Source: Cryomorpha ignava
GTDB taxonomy: Bacteria; Bacteroidota; Bacteroidia; Flavobacteriales_D; Cryomorphaceae
Assembly (NCBI RefSeq): GCF_010686655.1
Contig: NZ_JAAGVY010000041.1
Span: 1 to 40,321 of the forward strand
DNA length: 40,321 nucleotides
Direction: 5' to 3'
Shown piece after piece: positions 8,043 through 18,100 of this stretch; the first letter of the stretch is position 1; the number at the start of each line of letters is the position of its first letter. Made by a program: the position numbers and the translations under genes. Under the pieces are notes generated by a model. The model was not told where the DNA came from. It saw nothing but the letters and a program-made list of their open reading frames with translations, and searched no databases.

Positions 8043-8711
8043 CTACCAGTTTATTGGGCTTTTGCTTTTCGCAACAAGATAAGCATTGGTCTTACTGAAG
8101 TGTTTGCACCCCAAAAAACCTCGATAAGCAGAAAGCGGTGACGGATGAACTGATTTGAGAATCAAGTTTTTATCAGGCGAAATCAGGGCTCCCTTTTTTT
8201 GAGCGTAGCTTCCCCAAAGCAAATACACCAAACCTTCTCTATTACGTGCAATGGCATTTATAACAGCGTCTGTAAATTTTTCCCATCCCTTATTCTGATG
8301 CGAACCTGCTTCACCTTCTTTCACTGTAAGGGTAGCGTTGAGCAAAAATACACCTTGCTGTGCCCATCTTTCCAAATTTCCATCTCTGGAATTCTCGCTG
8401 CCTAGATCGCTATCTATCTCTTTAAAAATATTTAAAAGCGAAGGAGGCAATTTCACTTCCGGGTTTACCGAAAAGCAAAGCCCATTGGCCTGACCCGACC
8501 CATAATAGGGATCCTGACCAAGAATTATCACCTTAACTTTGGTAAACGGAGTGGCATTAAATGCTTTAAAAATATCCTCCCTTTTCGGGAAAATGGTTGA
8601 CGAACTATACTCGTCGCGAATAAAACTGAGTAGATTTTTAAAATAAGGCTTGGCGAATTCGTCCTCAAGCACTTCCTTCCACTCTGAATTTATTTGAATC
8701 GCGTCAGACAA
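8043..8711 (-). CDS. ung: Uracil-DNA glycosylase, family 1
   Basis: A 222-residue UDG that excises uracil from DNA and starts base-excision repair. The signatures are complete: GQDPYYG with catalytic Asp67, LPPSLLNIFKEI, the GVFLLNATLTV uracil-binding strand, and HPSPLSAYRGF with catalytic His189. The length is normal. The start is a TTG one base after the stop of the upstream helicase gene. An in-frame stop lies just before it, and no internal methionine exists, so an ATG start is excluded. The arrangement implies translational coupling to the helicase. Confidence 0.96.
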   Translation of the reverse strand: MSDAIQINSEWKEVLEDEFAKPYFKNLLSFIRDEYSSSTIFPKREDIFKAFNATPFTKVKVIILGQDPYYGSGQANGLCFSVNPEVKLPPSLLNIFKEIDSDLGSENSRDGNLERWAQQGVFLLNATLTVKEGEAGSHQNKGWEKFTDAVINAIARNREGLVYLLWGSYAQKKGALISPDKNLILKSVHPSPLSAYRGFLGCKHFSKTNAYLVAKSKSPINW

Positions 8712-8712
8712 T

Positions 8713-10236
8713 TTACATCATTTTTTGACGTACTTCATTTTTCAATTTCCGCACATAAGTATCTATCAGCCAGTCGCAATAACTATCAGTAGCATTATGC
8801 AGGCAGCTGCAATAAATTCGTGTGCGATACTCTATTTCTTCTTCCAGCAAATCTATCAATTCCAATGCGTCGTAGTAATCGTCGGTATTTTTAAATATCT
8901 GGTTGGCGTGATTGTGAATGCTTAAATCAATTGCTTTTTTTGGCCTTTCACCGTGCGAGAGAAGATCAGTGTAAACTTTCTTCATCTCAAAATCATCTTT
9001 TTCAGGGTCGTAATTAGATAGCTTTTCCTGAAGCGCCAGTGACCGCTCGTAATTATAATCAATCAAGAGATTCTCATCGCGTTCCTGAATACGTTCAAAA
9101 TACCGTTCAGGGAAATTAAAAATCTCTTCCCAATTAATGAAATCTTGCCACAGCCCAAGCCTTTGTACATTATTACCCAGGTCTATAATTACAAACTTTC
9201 TCTTTTCGTGGGTAATGCGCGAACCTCTGCCAATCATTTGGTGATAAAGCGTGAGCGAACGTGTAGCCCGGTTTAGAATAATGGCTTCTACCGAAGGCTC
9301 ATCAAAACCGGTAGTGAGAATACCAACCGAACTGAGAATAGCTCCCGGCGTAGTACGAAACCACTCAAGGGTATCAAATCTATCTTTTGAGCTGAAGGTG
9401 CTATCGAGATGTTTTACGGGATAACCGGCATTCTTAAAGAGCTCAAAAACCCGAATTGAAGTTGCAATACCACTATTAAAGATCAGGGTTTTCATTCCCT
9501 TCGCCCGCTCGTCATAAGCAGCTATAAGCCTGTCTTGCATGGTATACAGGCTATACAATCTATCAAGCGAGCTTACGGTGTAATCGCCATCTGACCCTAC
9601 CTTTAAAGAGCGTAGATTAACATTAAATGTAAATGTGGTAGCCTTGCTCAAATAACCATCTTCAATCAAATCAGCAATTCCGTGGCCAACGATCAATTTT
9701 TGGTAATTCTCATTCAGGGGAAGATTTCTATTTGAGCTGAGCGGTGTAGCTGTAACGCCAAGCAGATTTGCATTCTCAAAAAACTTAAAAAGCTTGCGGA
9801 AGGAATTGTAATGCGCCTCATCGATTATTACCAGCCCAATATTACGAAGGTAATTCTCGTTCTCATTCAGCCTATTATTAAGCGTCTCGACCATGGCCAC
9901 ATAGCAGTCAAAATCTTCTCTATCGTGCAACTCCTTTACATCGCGGTCAATGATTTTATTCTTCACATTCGCTTCGGAAAGCGCCTTAGAAGTTTGAGCA
10001 CAAAGTTCTACACGGTGAGTTAAAATAAGCACCTTTTCGTTGCGCCGTGCGATGTACTGACGGGCTATTTCCGAAAAGATTATCGTTTTCCCACCTCCCG
10101 TAGGCAGCTGAAAAAGGATATTGACCTTCCCTTCAGATTCGTCAAGCTCCTTAAAAATTAACTCAATAGCTTCTTCCTGATAGGGATAAAGCTCCTTGTA
10201 TGATTGATCCAAATTAGTTGATACCTTACTTTCCAT
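8713..10236 (-). CDS. DEAH-type superfamily 2 helicase (SSL2/RadD-like)
   Basis: A 507-residue SF2 ATPase. The N-terminal RecA-like domain has a Q-like YPYQEEAI, Walker A PTGGGKT (Lys50), motif II DEAH (139-142) and motif III-like TATPLSS. The second RecA-like domain has TTGFDEPSV and the motif VI signature HQMIGRGSR. The C-terminal ~150 residues are acidic and alpha-helical. The architecture resembles the COG1061/RadD group used in DNA repair. The coupling to ung (stop and start 1 nt apart) supports a repair role, but a specific function cannot be assigned. A -7 element lies directly upstream, giving a very short leader. Confidence 0.88.
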   Translation of the reverse strand: MESKVSTNLDQSYKELYPYQEEAIELIFKELDESEGKVNILFQLPTGGGKTIIFSEIARQYIARRNEKVLILTHRVELCAQTSKALSEANVKNKIIDRDVKELHDREDFDCYVAMVETLNNRLNENENYLRNIGLVIIDEAHYNSFRKLFKFFENANLLGVTATPLSSNRNLPLNENYQKLIVGHGIADLIEDGYLSKATTFTFNVNLRSLKVGSDGDYTVSSLDRLYSLYTMQDRLIAAYDERAKGMKTLIFNSGIATSIRVFELFKNAGYPVKHLDSTFSSKDRFDTLEWFRTTPGAILSSVGILTTGFDEPSVEAIILNRATRSLTLYHQMIGRGSRITHEKRKFVIIDLGNNVQRLGLWQDFINWEEIFNFPERYFERIQERDENLLIDYNYERSLALQEKLSNYDPEKDDFEMKKVYTDLLSHGERPKKAIDLSIHNHANQIFKNTDDYYDALELIDLLEEEIEYRTRIYCSCLHNATDSYCDWLIDTYVRKLKNEVRQKMM

Positions 10237-10246
10237 AAAAACGGCA

Positions 10247-10254
10247 CAAAGTTA
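10247..10254 (-). promoter_or_regulatory. Putative -7 element for the helicase-ung operon
   Basis: On the minus strand the sequence is TAACTTTG, a full match to TAnnTTTG. It ends 11 nt before the helicase ATG, so the leader would be only a few bases. A TTTTCG stretch about 18 nt upstream may be the -33 element. Confidence 0.5.
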
Positions 10255-10307
10255 GCTCAAATGAATGGTTATCGAAAATTGATTTACATGTGTTGGAATC
10301 AATCCGA

Positions 10308-10320
10308 TTTTATACCTTCA
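10308..10320 (+). promoter_or_regulatory. Possible variant promoter for ppc
   Basis: TTTTATACCTTCA lies 24 nt before the chosen ppc ATG. It is close to, but not a full match of, TAnnTTTG. The identical 13-mer occurs on the minus strand before the gene at 13501-14997. Confidence 0.3.
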
Positions 10321-10343
10321 ATAATTCAAAAACCCACCTCAAG

Positions 10344-12911
10344 ATGGAAGATAATCTCGCAGCTTTTAACGAATTGGTATTACTCAAGTACCAGGTTTTC
10401 AATTCTATATTCCTCACCCTTGAGCTGGATGGTGTTCACAGAACGGGAATTTTGCTTCCTTTATTGCAATCGCATTGTCAAAAAGGATTTGAAAAAAGTG
10501 AGACCCCCGATGAAATAATTAATTCTTTTTTTGAGGAATGGACTGACCTGGACACCGAGAAAAAGCGGAATGATCAGCTTTTTCGGTTTATTCAATACAT
10601 TGAGCGAGAAGTCGTTTTAGTAGATTCGCTTGAAGATGCCGCATTCGATCGGGTTAACAATTTAAATGGATCGGGAAGTTTTAACAGCTTTTACGAGACT
10701 GTAAAGAAGCGCAGAGCCACAGATGAAATGCTAGAGGCTTTGAAACATTTTAGAGTAAGACTTGTCCTCACAGCCCACCCTACCCAGTTTTATCCGGGTG
10801 CGGTACTGGGAATTATCACAGATTTGGGAGAAGCGATTAAAGCCAACAATCTTTTGGCAATAAAAGAGTATTTAACCCAATTGGGCAAGACCCCTTTTTT
10901 CAAAAAAGAAAAACCTACGCCATATGACGAAGCGGTAAATCTAATCTGGTTTTTGGAGAATATATTTTACCACGCCATTCCCAAAATAGTCAATTCTATT
11001 GGTGTGCAACTCCACCAAAGCACCACTGCACTATTTGAAGACAATACCTTGCTTCAGCTGGGATTTTGGCCGGGTGGCGACAGAGACGGAAACCCATTTG
11101 TGAAAACGGATACAACCCTAAAAGTCGCCGAAAGGATGCGCACCACACTTATGAAATCTTATTATCGAGATATACGCAAGTTGAAGCGGCATATCACTTT
11201 CAAAGGGTCGGAAGACAAAGTATTGGAGATAGAACAAAAGCTGTACGAAGCGAGTTTTGTAAATCCCAAAAATGCAGCTATAAAGCTCAGCTGGCTTAAA
11301 AAAGCGTTGGATAATTTGCACGATGATGTGGAGAAAAATCACCAAAGCCTCTTCATTGACGATATCAACGAACTTCGCGAAAAAGTTAAAATATTTGGTT
11401 TTCATTTTAGCAGTATTGGCTTGCGACAGGATAGCCGTGTAATCAAGAGTGCATTTGAAGCATTTAAAAAGTTCATTCCGGAATGGAAAACCAATAAAAA
11501 CCTGGATACCGACTTTGAAGCTCTTTTAAAATTGGCACCGGCAAAACAACTGCCCGAAGTAAAAGATCCGGTTTTGAACGATACGTTTCAGTGCATTCCG
11601 GCAATGAAAGAAATTCAGAAACGAAATGGAGCACATGGCTGCTACCGCTTCATTATCAGCAATTGCCGTGACGAAAATGATGTGGCACGTATATTTGGAA
11701 TGGCGCGTTTTATGGGTCTTGGCGAAAAGATGTTTCTGGATGTAATTCCGCTTTTTGAGACTATAGATGATTTGGCTGTAGCCGATGCCGTGATGGAAAA
11801 GCTTTACGCAAACGCGACCTATATGAACCATTTAAAAAATAGGAAGAAAAAGCAAGTGATCATGCTGGGATTCTCTGACGGGACCAAAGATGGAGGTTAT
11901 TTAACAGCTAACTGGAGCATTTACAAAGCCAAAGAAACCATCACGTCGGTCTCAAGGAAATACGGAATCAAAGTAGTGTTCTTTGATGGACGTGGCGGTC
12001 CACCTGCTCGTGGTGGTGGAAACACACACAAGTTTTACGCGTCGCTCGGCCCCACTATCGACAGCAGTCAAATACAACTTACCATACAAGGACAAACCAT
12101 AAGCTCAAAGTTTGGGACTGTTGACTCTGCGCGATTTAATATGGAACAACTGCTCACCGCGGGTCTTGAAAACCAAGTGCTCAATGATCCAGATAAAAAA
12201 TTGACCGAAGAAGAGCGAAAAGTACTGGAAGAACTTTCTAAAGTGAGCTACAAAGCCTATCAGGACTTTAAGAAGCATCCTAAATTTGTGCCTTATCTGG
12301 AAGAAATGAGCACCCTGAAATATTATGGAATGACCAATATTAGTAGCCGACCTACCAAACGTGGGAAAGACGATAAGCTGAAATTTGAAGACTTGCGTGC
12401 CATTCCCTTTGTAGGTGCCTGGAGCCAATTAAAACAAAATGTACCCGGATTTTACGGAGTTGGGAAAGCCATAGCGCACTTTGACAGCCAAGGTAAACTC
12501 GACGAAATCAAGAAATTATACCAAAACTCATTGTTTTTCAGAACATTGATAGAAAACTCAATGCAGTCGCTTTCCAAGAGTTACTTCCCGCTAACGCGCT
12601 ATATGCGCAATGACAAAGAGTTTGGTAAGTTCTGGACGCTGATATATTCAGAGTCGGTACAAGCTAAAAAATACCTTTTGGAAATTTCAGGTCAAAAGGA
12701 ATTGCTGCAAACCAATCCGGCTATTAAAGCGAGTATTGAGCTGAGGGAAAGCATAGTATTGCCGCTTCTCACCATTCAGCAGTTTGCCCTTATCAAAATA
12801 AAAGAACTTGAAAAGTCGGGCAAAGGAACTACAGAGCTCGCAGAAAGCTATAGAAAACTGGTTATCAGATCGCTGTATGGAAATATCAATGCGAGTAGAA
12901 ACTCTGCTTAA
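10344..12911 (+). CDS. ppc: Phosphoenolpyruvate carboxylase
   Basis: An 855-residue PEPC, which converts PEP and bicarbonate to oxaloacetate and so refills the TCA cycle. Signatures in order are LTAHPTQFYPG with catalytic His145, GFWPGGDRDGNPF (PEP and metal binding), HGCYRFIISN, MLGFSDGTKDGGYLTANW, and the mobile loop DGRGGPPARGGG (glycines from 549). They end in the C-terminal RNSA, analogous to the RNTG terminus of classical enzymes. The frame extends upstream to a GTG at 10290. The ATG at 10344 is preferred because MEDNLAAFNELVLLKYQ matches the expected N-terminus and a promoter-like element lies between the two. The family is allosterically controlled. The stop TAA overlaps the convergent LOG gene's stop. 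Confidence 0.95.
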   Translation: MEDNLAAFNELVLLKYQVFNSIFLTLELDGVHRTGILLPLLQSHCQKGFEKSETPDEIINSFFEEWTDLDTEKKRNDQLFRFIQYIEREVVLVDSLEDAAFDRVNNLNGSGSFNSFYETVKKRRATDEMLEALKHFRVRLVLTAHPTQFYPGAVLGIITDLGEAIKANNLLAIKEYLTQLGKTPFFKKEKPTPYDEAVNLIWFLENIFYHAIPKIVNSIGVQLHQSTTALFEDNTLLQLGFWPGGDRDGNPFVKTDTTLKVAERMRTTLMKSYYRDIRKLKRHITFKGSEDKVLEIEQKLYEASFVNPKNAAIKLSWLKKALDNLHDDVEKNHQSLFIDDINELREKVKIFGFHFSSIGLRQDSRVIKSAFEAFKKFIPEWKTNKNLDTDFEALLKLAPAKQLPEVKDPVLNDTFQCIPAMKEIQKRNGAHGCYRFIISNCRDENDVARIFGMARFMGLGEKMFLDVIPLFETIDDLAVADAVMEKLYANATYMNHLKNRKKKQVIMLGFSDGTKDGGYLTANWSIYKAKETITSVSRKYGIKVVFFDGRGGPPARGGGNTHKFYASLGPTIDSSQIQLTIQGQTISSKFGTVDSARFNMEQLLTAGLENQVLNDPDKKLTEEERKVLEELSKVSYKAYQDFKKHPKFVPYLEEMSTLKYYGMTNISSRPTKRGKDDKLKFEDLRAIPFVGAWSQLKQNVPGFYGVGKAIAHFDSQGKLDEIKKLYQNSLFFRTLIENSMQSLSKSYFPLTRYMRNDKEFGKFWTLIYSESVQAKKYLLEISGQKELLQTNPAIKASIELRESIVLPLLTIQQFALIKIKELEKSGKGTTELAESYRKLVIRSLYGNINASRNSA

Positions 12912-13489
12912 GTCTGATCTTTTTGGATTGTAAGAACATTTTTGTCTGGAACGTAGGCCATCATTTGGTCATACAAATCAATTGCATTGCTGGAATGGAG
13001 CACCATAGCGGCATTTGATTCTTTTAGAAGTCCTTCACGTCTCATTGTTTCAATCATAGCGAGCAAATGGTCGTAATACCCATTGATATTCAAAATGCCG
13101 ATTGGTTCCTTATGGAGTCCAAGCTGTGCCCAGGTAAGCATTTCAAAAAGCTCTTCAAAGGTTCCAAAGCCACCGGGTAGAGCTATTATTCCATCGCTTA
13201 GCTCGTACATTTTTAGTTTGCGGTCGTGCATAGAATCTACCATAAAAAGCTTGGAAAGTCCCGGATGAGCTATTTCTTTACCCGACATAAAATGGGGCAA
13301 AACTCCTATTACTTCACCATTATTATCAAGAGCTCCCTGGGCTACAGCACCCATTAGTCCCAGATGAGAGCCCCCATACACGACTCCTATTTCTCTCTTT
13401 GCCAAGAAGGCTCCAAGTTGATACGCTGTTTCTTTGTAAATAGGATTATGACCGATACTGGACGCGCAAAAAACAGATATTCTCTTCAT
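12908..13489 (-). CDS. LOG-family nucleotide 5'-monophosphate phosphoribohydrolase
   Basis: A 193-residue protein of the LOG/TIGR00730 Rossmann family. It has the N-terminal VFCASSIGHNP nucleotide-binding segment, VYGGSHLGLMG, MHDRK (88-91) and the diagnostic PGGFGTFEE motif at 105-113. Characterised members release ribose 5-phosphate from cytokinin or nucleoside 5'-monophosphates. In bacteria outside plant associations the physiological substrate is usually a purine nucleotide or unknown. The gene lies 11 nt after the membrane protein at 13501-14997 on the same strand, so the two may be cotranscribed. Its stop and the ppc stop share a palindromic TTAA. Confidence 0.9.
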   Translation of the reverse strand: MKRISVFCASSIGHNPIYKETAYQLGAFLAKREIGVVYGGSHLGLMGAVAQGALDNNGEVIGVLPHFMSGKEIAHPGLSKLFMVDSMHDRKLKMYELSDGIIALPGGFGTFEELFEMLTWAQLGLHKEPIGILNINGYYDHLLAMIETMRREGLLKESNAAMVLHSSNAIDLYDQMMAYVPDKNVLTIQKDQT

Positions 13490-13500
13490 TGATATTTAAA

Positions 13501-14997
13501 TTAAGTTTGGGTTGTACCCTGATTGCGGCGATTCATTTTCAAATACATAAATAACTTTTGAGCTGCACCCGCCACAACCAGCAGCATTGGTATTAACACA
13601 GGCAAGGTATAGCGCTCTTCGACGCCGCGCTGTATAATGCAAATATAACCGAGATAGATTAAAACTGGAATTGAAACGGAAAGCCAAAGTACAGATTTTC
13701 GCGTAAGCAGCAGTGCAAAAGGGAAACAAACAAAAATACCGAAGTGGATGAAGAAAGAAAAATAGCGGAGCATTTCCATAAAGATATTTCCCCGCCAGGA
13801 TTTTTGAAAAATATAAAGCGACAAATTGCTGTGTGCACCGAGGCTTAAATATACTTTTAACGGAACAAAAATATTTGAATAAAACCAATGTTCACGTATA
13901 TAGCTGCTACGAAACTGCGAAAAGGTTGCACCCAAATTGATTTCCTCATCTCTAACACCATCTATTGGTAAACTCGCTTTTGCATAAGGAACCTGACGTT
14001 TTAATATTCCAAAATACGTCAGGTAAGCATTTCTCAAACGGTCTTTGCCGATCAGGTTAATTACGTCCATATCAGTTGCCTTCAAAATATTGGATATCGA
14101 TTTATGCGGATCATGACTATGCACAGCATCAGCCCAAAGTTGGTTTACAGTGGCATTAAATGCCTGCCCTGATTGACCCCAGCTCTTGTGAAAATTCCAA
14201 ATATCGCGGTGCAGTGGGCGATAAAGATCATTGTTATCGTTTTGATAAATAGGATGCAAACCTTGCAACTCATTTGTTTTTGTAGAAATTGAAACCTGCC
14301 AGATAATAATAGGAAGTAACGAAAGACCTGCTAAAAAGAGCAGATTTTTGAACCTCATTTCACGAAAGTGTGCAGCTGCCAATATTAAGACCGTAAAAAC
14401 CCAAATAATCATTGGAGGCCTCACCAAAATGAGAAATCCCAAAAGTAGCGCGATTGGCAATAGTTTTAAAACCGTACACCGATAACATCTAAAAAGACCG
14501 TAGAGAATGATAAGAACCAGCGATGGAGTTACGGCTTCGGTGAGCGTATATGAAAGAAACCCTGAAAATACAGGTAAGAGAGCGACACCAAATGCTAAGG
14601 CATAGCTCAAGCGATAGTTAAGACTCAAAAAAGCACCAATATGGGGAATTAAAGCCACTGCGATTCCAAACAACAAAAAATGAACTACTACCAAAGCAAT
14701 TAAGGACTGATGTTTAGACAAAATCAGCCTGAAGCCGGCATAGATCAAACCATATCCCGGACTTCTTGTGGCAATTGAGGCAGTGCCCGCAGCATTGCTT
14801 TTCCAGCCTTTGCCTGCTATAAAATTTTCGGCGGGAGCCAGATACGACGCATCATCAAAAGTAAGAACTGTTGTTTGTTCTCTTAATAAATCTGACTGCA
14901 ATCCAGCGAGATAATGATGATTAACAAAATGCGCAATACCGGCGATAAATAAAGCCAGCATAAACAAAACAAGCGAGAGAATTCTCTGTTTATTCAC
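13501..14997 (-). CDS. Multi-pass membrane protein resembling GT-C glycosyltransferases
   Basis: 498 residues with about ten to twelve hydrophobic segments. The pattern of the first ~100 residues fits the GT39/ArnT-PMT superfamily: one membrane helix, then an extracytoplasmic loop with an acidic pair (FDDASYLAPAENFIAGKGW) and RSPGYGLIYAGFRL before the second helix. The C-terminal ERYTLPVLIPMLLV is also typical. Such enzymes transfer sugars from lipid-phosphate donors to envelope proteins or glycans. No substrate can be assigned. It could alternatively be a non-catalytic relative. It probably heads a two-gene unit with the LOG gene. Confidence 0.68.
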   Translation of the reverse strand: MNKQRILSLVLFMLALFIAGIAHFVNHHYLAGLQSDLLREQTTVLTFDDASYLAPAENFIAGKGWKSNAAGTASIATRSPGYGLIYAGFRLILSKHQSLIALVVVHFLLFGIAVALIPHIGAFLSLNYRLSYALAFGVALLPVFSGFLSYTLTEAVTPSLVLIILYGLFRCYRCTVLKLLPIALLLGFLILVRPPMIIWVFTVLILAAAHFREMRFKNLLFLAGLSLLPIIIWQVSISTKTNELQGLHPIYQNDNNDLYRPLHRDIWNFHKSWGQSGQAFNATVNQLWADAVHSHDPHKSISNILKATDMDVINLIGKDRLRNAYLTYFGILKRQVPYAKASLPIDGVRDEEINLGATFSQFRSSYIREHWFYSNIFVPLKVYLSLGAHSNLSLYIFQKSWRGNIFMEMLRYFSFFIHFGIFVCFPFALLLTRKSVLWLSVSIPVLIYLGYICIIQRGVEERYTLPVLIPMLLVVAGAAQKLFMYLKMNRRNQGTTQT

Positions 14998-15003
14998 GGG
15001 CGA

Positions 15004-15016
15004 TGAAGGTATAAAA
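15004..15016 (-). promoter_or_regulatory. Possible variant promoter for the GT-C-like gene
   Basis: On the minus strand the sequence is TTTTATACCTTCA, the same 13-mer seen before ppc. It ends only 6 nt before the ATG, which would imply an almost leaderless transcript, so the assignment is weak. Confidence 0.25.
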
Positions 15017-15073
15017 CATCTGCAATTATTTAAATTAGATTAAGGCATGGTAAATGCTTAATGATCAAAAGCC

Positions 15074-15081
15074 TATTTTTG
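15074..15081 (+). promoter_or_regulatory. -7 promoter element for tamB-tamL
   Basis: TATTTTTG matches TAnnTTTG. It lies 28 nt before the ATG at 15110 and 10 nt before an in-frame GTG at 15092. The spacing favours the ATG as the tamB start. Confidence 0.52.
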
Positions 15082-15109
15082 ACCTTTAAGAGTGAATGCA
15101 GCGAATTTT

Positions 15110-18100
15110 ATGAGGAAAGTATTTAGAATATTATGGAAAGTAGTGAAGTGGGTGCTACTTTCTGTCATTTTTCTCTTAATATTGATTGCGATTATTGTAA
15201 AAGTGCCTGCTGTGCATGACTTTTTACTCCAAAAGGGCACCACTTATTTTAATGAAAAGACGGGCGGAAATCTATCTATAGCAGAAATTGATTTACGTAT
15301 TCCAGGCTATGTTCAGCTTAACGGCATTTCTCTGAAAACACCTGACGATGAAAAACTGGCAAGCATTGGAAATATTGAAATAAGTGTTGGCTGGCGCTAT
15401 CTATTTGATAAAACTATTCGCATTGACAAACTCGTGCTTGAAGATGTGGACGCCCAATTGCTCAATCGCGACGGCAGTGGATGGAACTACGATTTTATAG
15501 CAGAAGGATTTAGCGATTCAACCGCAACTCCTCAGCCCGTTGATACAACAGCCAGCGCATGGGATTTTTCTTTGGGCTATGCCCGCTTAAGCGATATTAA
15601 TTTTACCTATTACGATTTTACCACTCAAGATTCTATAGCAGCCAACCTCAGCGATCTTACCGTGGCGATGAATCGGGTATCGGTAATGAACAGCGCCTAT
15701 ATCGCCGAAAAGATTTCACTTTCTAATAGTGATGCCTTTGTGAGAATAGGTGTGCGCGAAGATACTCCCGAAGAACCAGTAGAATCAAACCAGAGCAGTG
15801 ACCAAATGGTCTTGGATGTTCACGAAGTTCTGCTTGAAAACAATACCATAAACTTCCAGATGGGTGCTGCGCCTGACAAGTATTTCTTTGATATCGGCCA
15901 CCTTAATTTGTTGGTTGATAAACTTGATATCAACGACCAGATTTACCGGATTGATAAGCTGGATTTTAATAACTCTAATATTGAAATGGCTTTGGCTCCA
16001 AGCCCTCCCGACACGCTTAATAAGCCTATAGACCCCTTTGCTCCCATCGACTTAAAATTGAACGAATTGAATATTGACCAGGTAGGTTTTAAAATGGAGA
16101 CTTACGGAGAGCCTGAATCGACGCTTGAGCTTGACAAAATTCATATTGAGTTAGTAGATTTATTGGCTGATAGCAGTGAATATTCGGGTGAGTTAAAATC
16201 ACTTCGTGGAGTTTACAATGCTCTGGACAGATTGCAGGAATTCCAAACCGGATTTCTTTTTACGCGAAAGCGGATTGCTCTCAATTCACTTTTTTTACAA
16301 TACGGCAGTTCAGAGATAAACGCAGATATAAAAGTGAATTACGAAAATCTCACTGATTTAATAGAATCGGGGAAATTTGAGAATGCCTCTTTAAAAATAG
16401 TTGATACCTTTCTAAAACCTTATGATTTAAAACATATCGGCAATGAACTCGGAGTGGCTGACAGCGTTTTAATTTTGCCAGACAACACCATTTTTATTGA
16501 CGCAATTGCAGACGGTAATCTCAATAAAATAAATCTCGATAAATTCCTCGTTCAAATTGGCAATACAAACCTGTCGCTAAATGCCGAAGCTGACGGTGTA
16601 GATTGGGATACAAAAGATTATGTAGTAAACGACTTAAAACTTCATTTGGAACGCAGCGATATAATGAATTATATAACTGCATTTGAAATCGATACAGCTA
16701 TGATTCCCGAAGTTTCGGATTTGGATTTGGAAGGCACTTTTGAAACCCTTAATACAGAATTAACTGCAGAATTAAGGAGCACATATGGAAATATCAGTAT
16801 TTCTGGAAACGGTGGCGGCTATAAATCTAAATCGATGCCCATTCACGCAAAGGTAAATTCCCAAAATCTCGATATAGGCGGGTTTCTGGGTCTGAGTGTT
16901 CCATTTATAACAGATTTTAAGCTTACCGCCGATGCCGAAAATGCGCTTGACAGCAATATATATGCCCATGCAACTATCCGAATTGACACTTTAATTTACG
17001 ATGCTTATAATGTCCGAAATATTGACTTGGATGCAACATTAGACAGCAACCTCTACGTGTATCAGCTAGCAGTGCGTGATACATTTTTCGCTCTGGATAT
17101 GGGTGGCTCCGGCGCGATGTACCCCGGTTTAAGCATAACAACATCTGCCGATTTGCAAGGAATTGATCTCCAGGGATTGGGAATTACAAAAGAAGATATG
17201 CGCGGCCAGCTCAAGCTAAAAGGAGAATACAGCCAAACCGAAAAAGTCCAGTCTGGAAATGCAACAATTAGTAATGCCATATTTGTACGCGATGGTGAGC
17301 GGTTTGAAATAGAACCTATTGATGCGGAAATTTATTTAAGCGAAGACTCATCTATGACTAAAGTCACAAGTCAGTTTTTTGATCTCTACTCCATAACCAA
17401 TCGCAGCATTGAAGATTTAACAGCCGCACTGGTGAATTTACTCGGCCGTGGTGAAAAAACGCTAAAAGATACCACGGCGTACTGGCATGCGACCTTCGAA
17501 TCGAGAGACACCCCGCTTCTGCGCGATCTTTTTATTCCCGATTTAAAATCATTTGAACCAGCCACGGCTACTATCGATTTTGAAGCATCAAGCGCTACAA
17601 TCAATGCCGACATCAACTTCCCTAAAATAAAATATCGATCTTACTCTGTTGACAGCCTCAGGTTTACGGCAAGTGGAAACAACAAGAATATTTCAACAGA
17701 TCTTACCATACAGCATGTTGGAATGGACACCCTTTGCCTTGACGAAGTGCACCTTATGACCACTACCACAAAGGAAGGTGCTAAAATAGAATTGCTCCTA
17801 AATGAAGATACTTCTAAACCTGATTCTACAAAAGCCGATTACTATATTCGGCTAGATTTAATTGCAGATTCAGTTTCGCTAAGAAAAGGCTTTTCGCTGA
17901 GCATCGCCGACTCGCTTATTTTAAACAAAAAAGTATGGGAGGTAGATCCTAACAACGATATTTACAGCAGCAAAGAAGGTACTAAAATCACTAAACTTCG
18001 CATTTTCAGAAACGAGAGCGAGCTGGAAATGAATAAAGACGAAGCCGAAAATTCGACGCATTTATCAGCTTCAAACTTTGGTTTGGCCACCCTTTCGGGG

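Noticed and set aside
10290-10343. Extended ppc N-terminus from a GTG
   Set aside because: The added 18 residues do not look like the PEPC N-terminus, and a promoter-like element lies within this stretch.
12908-12911. Overlap of the ppc and LOG stop codons at TTAA
   Set aside because: Convergent genes sharing a palindromic stop are common in compact genomes; no special meaning inferred.
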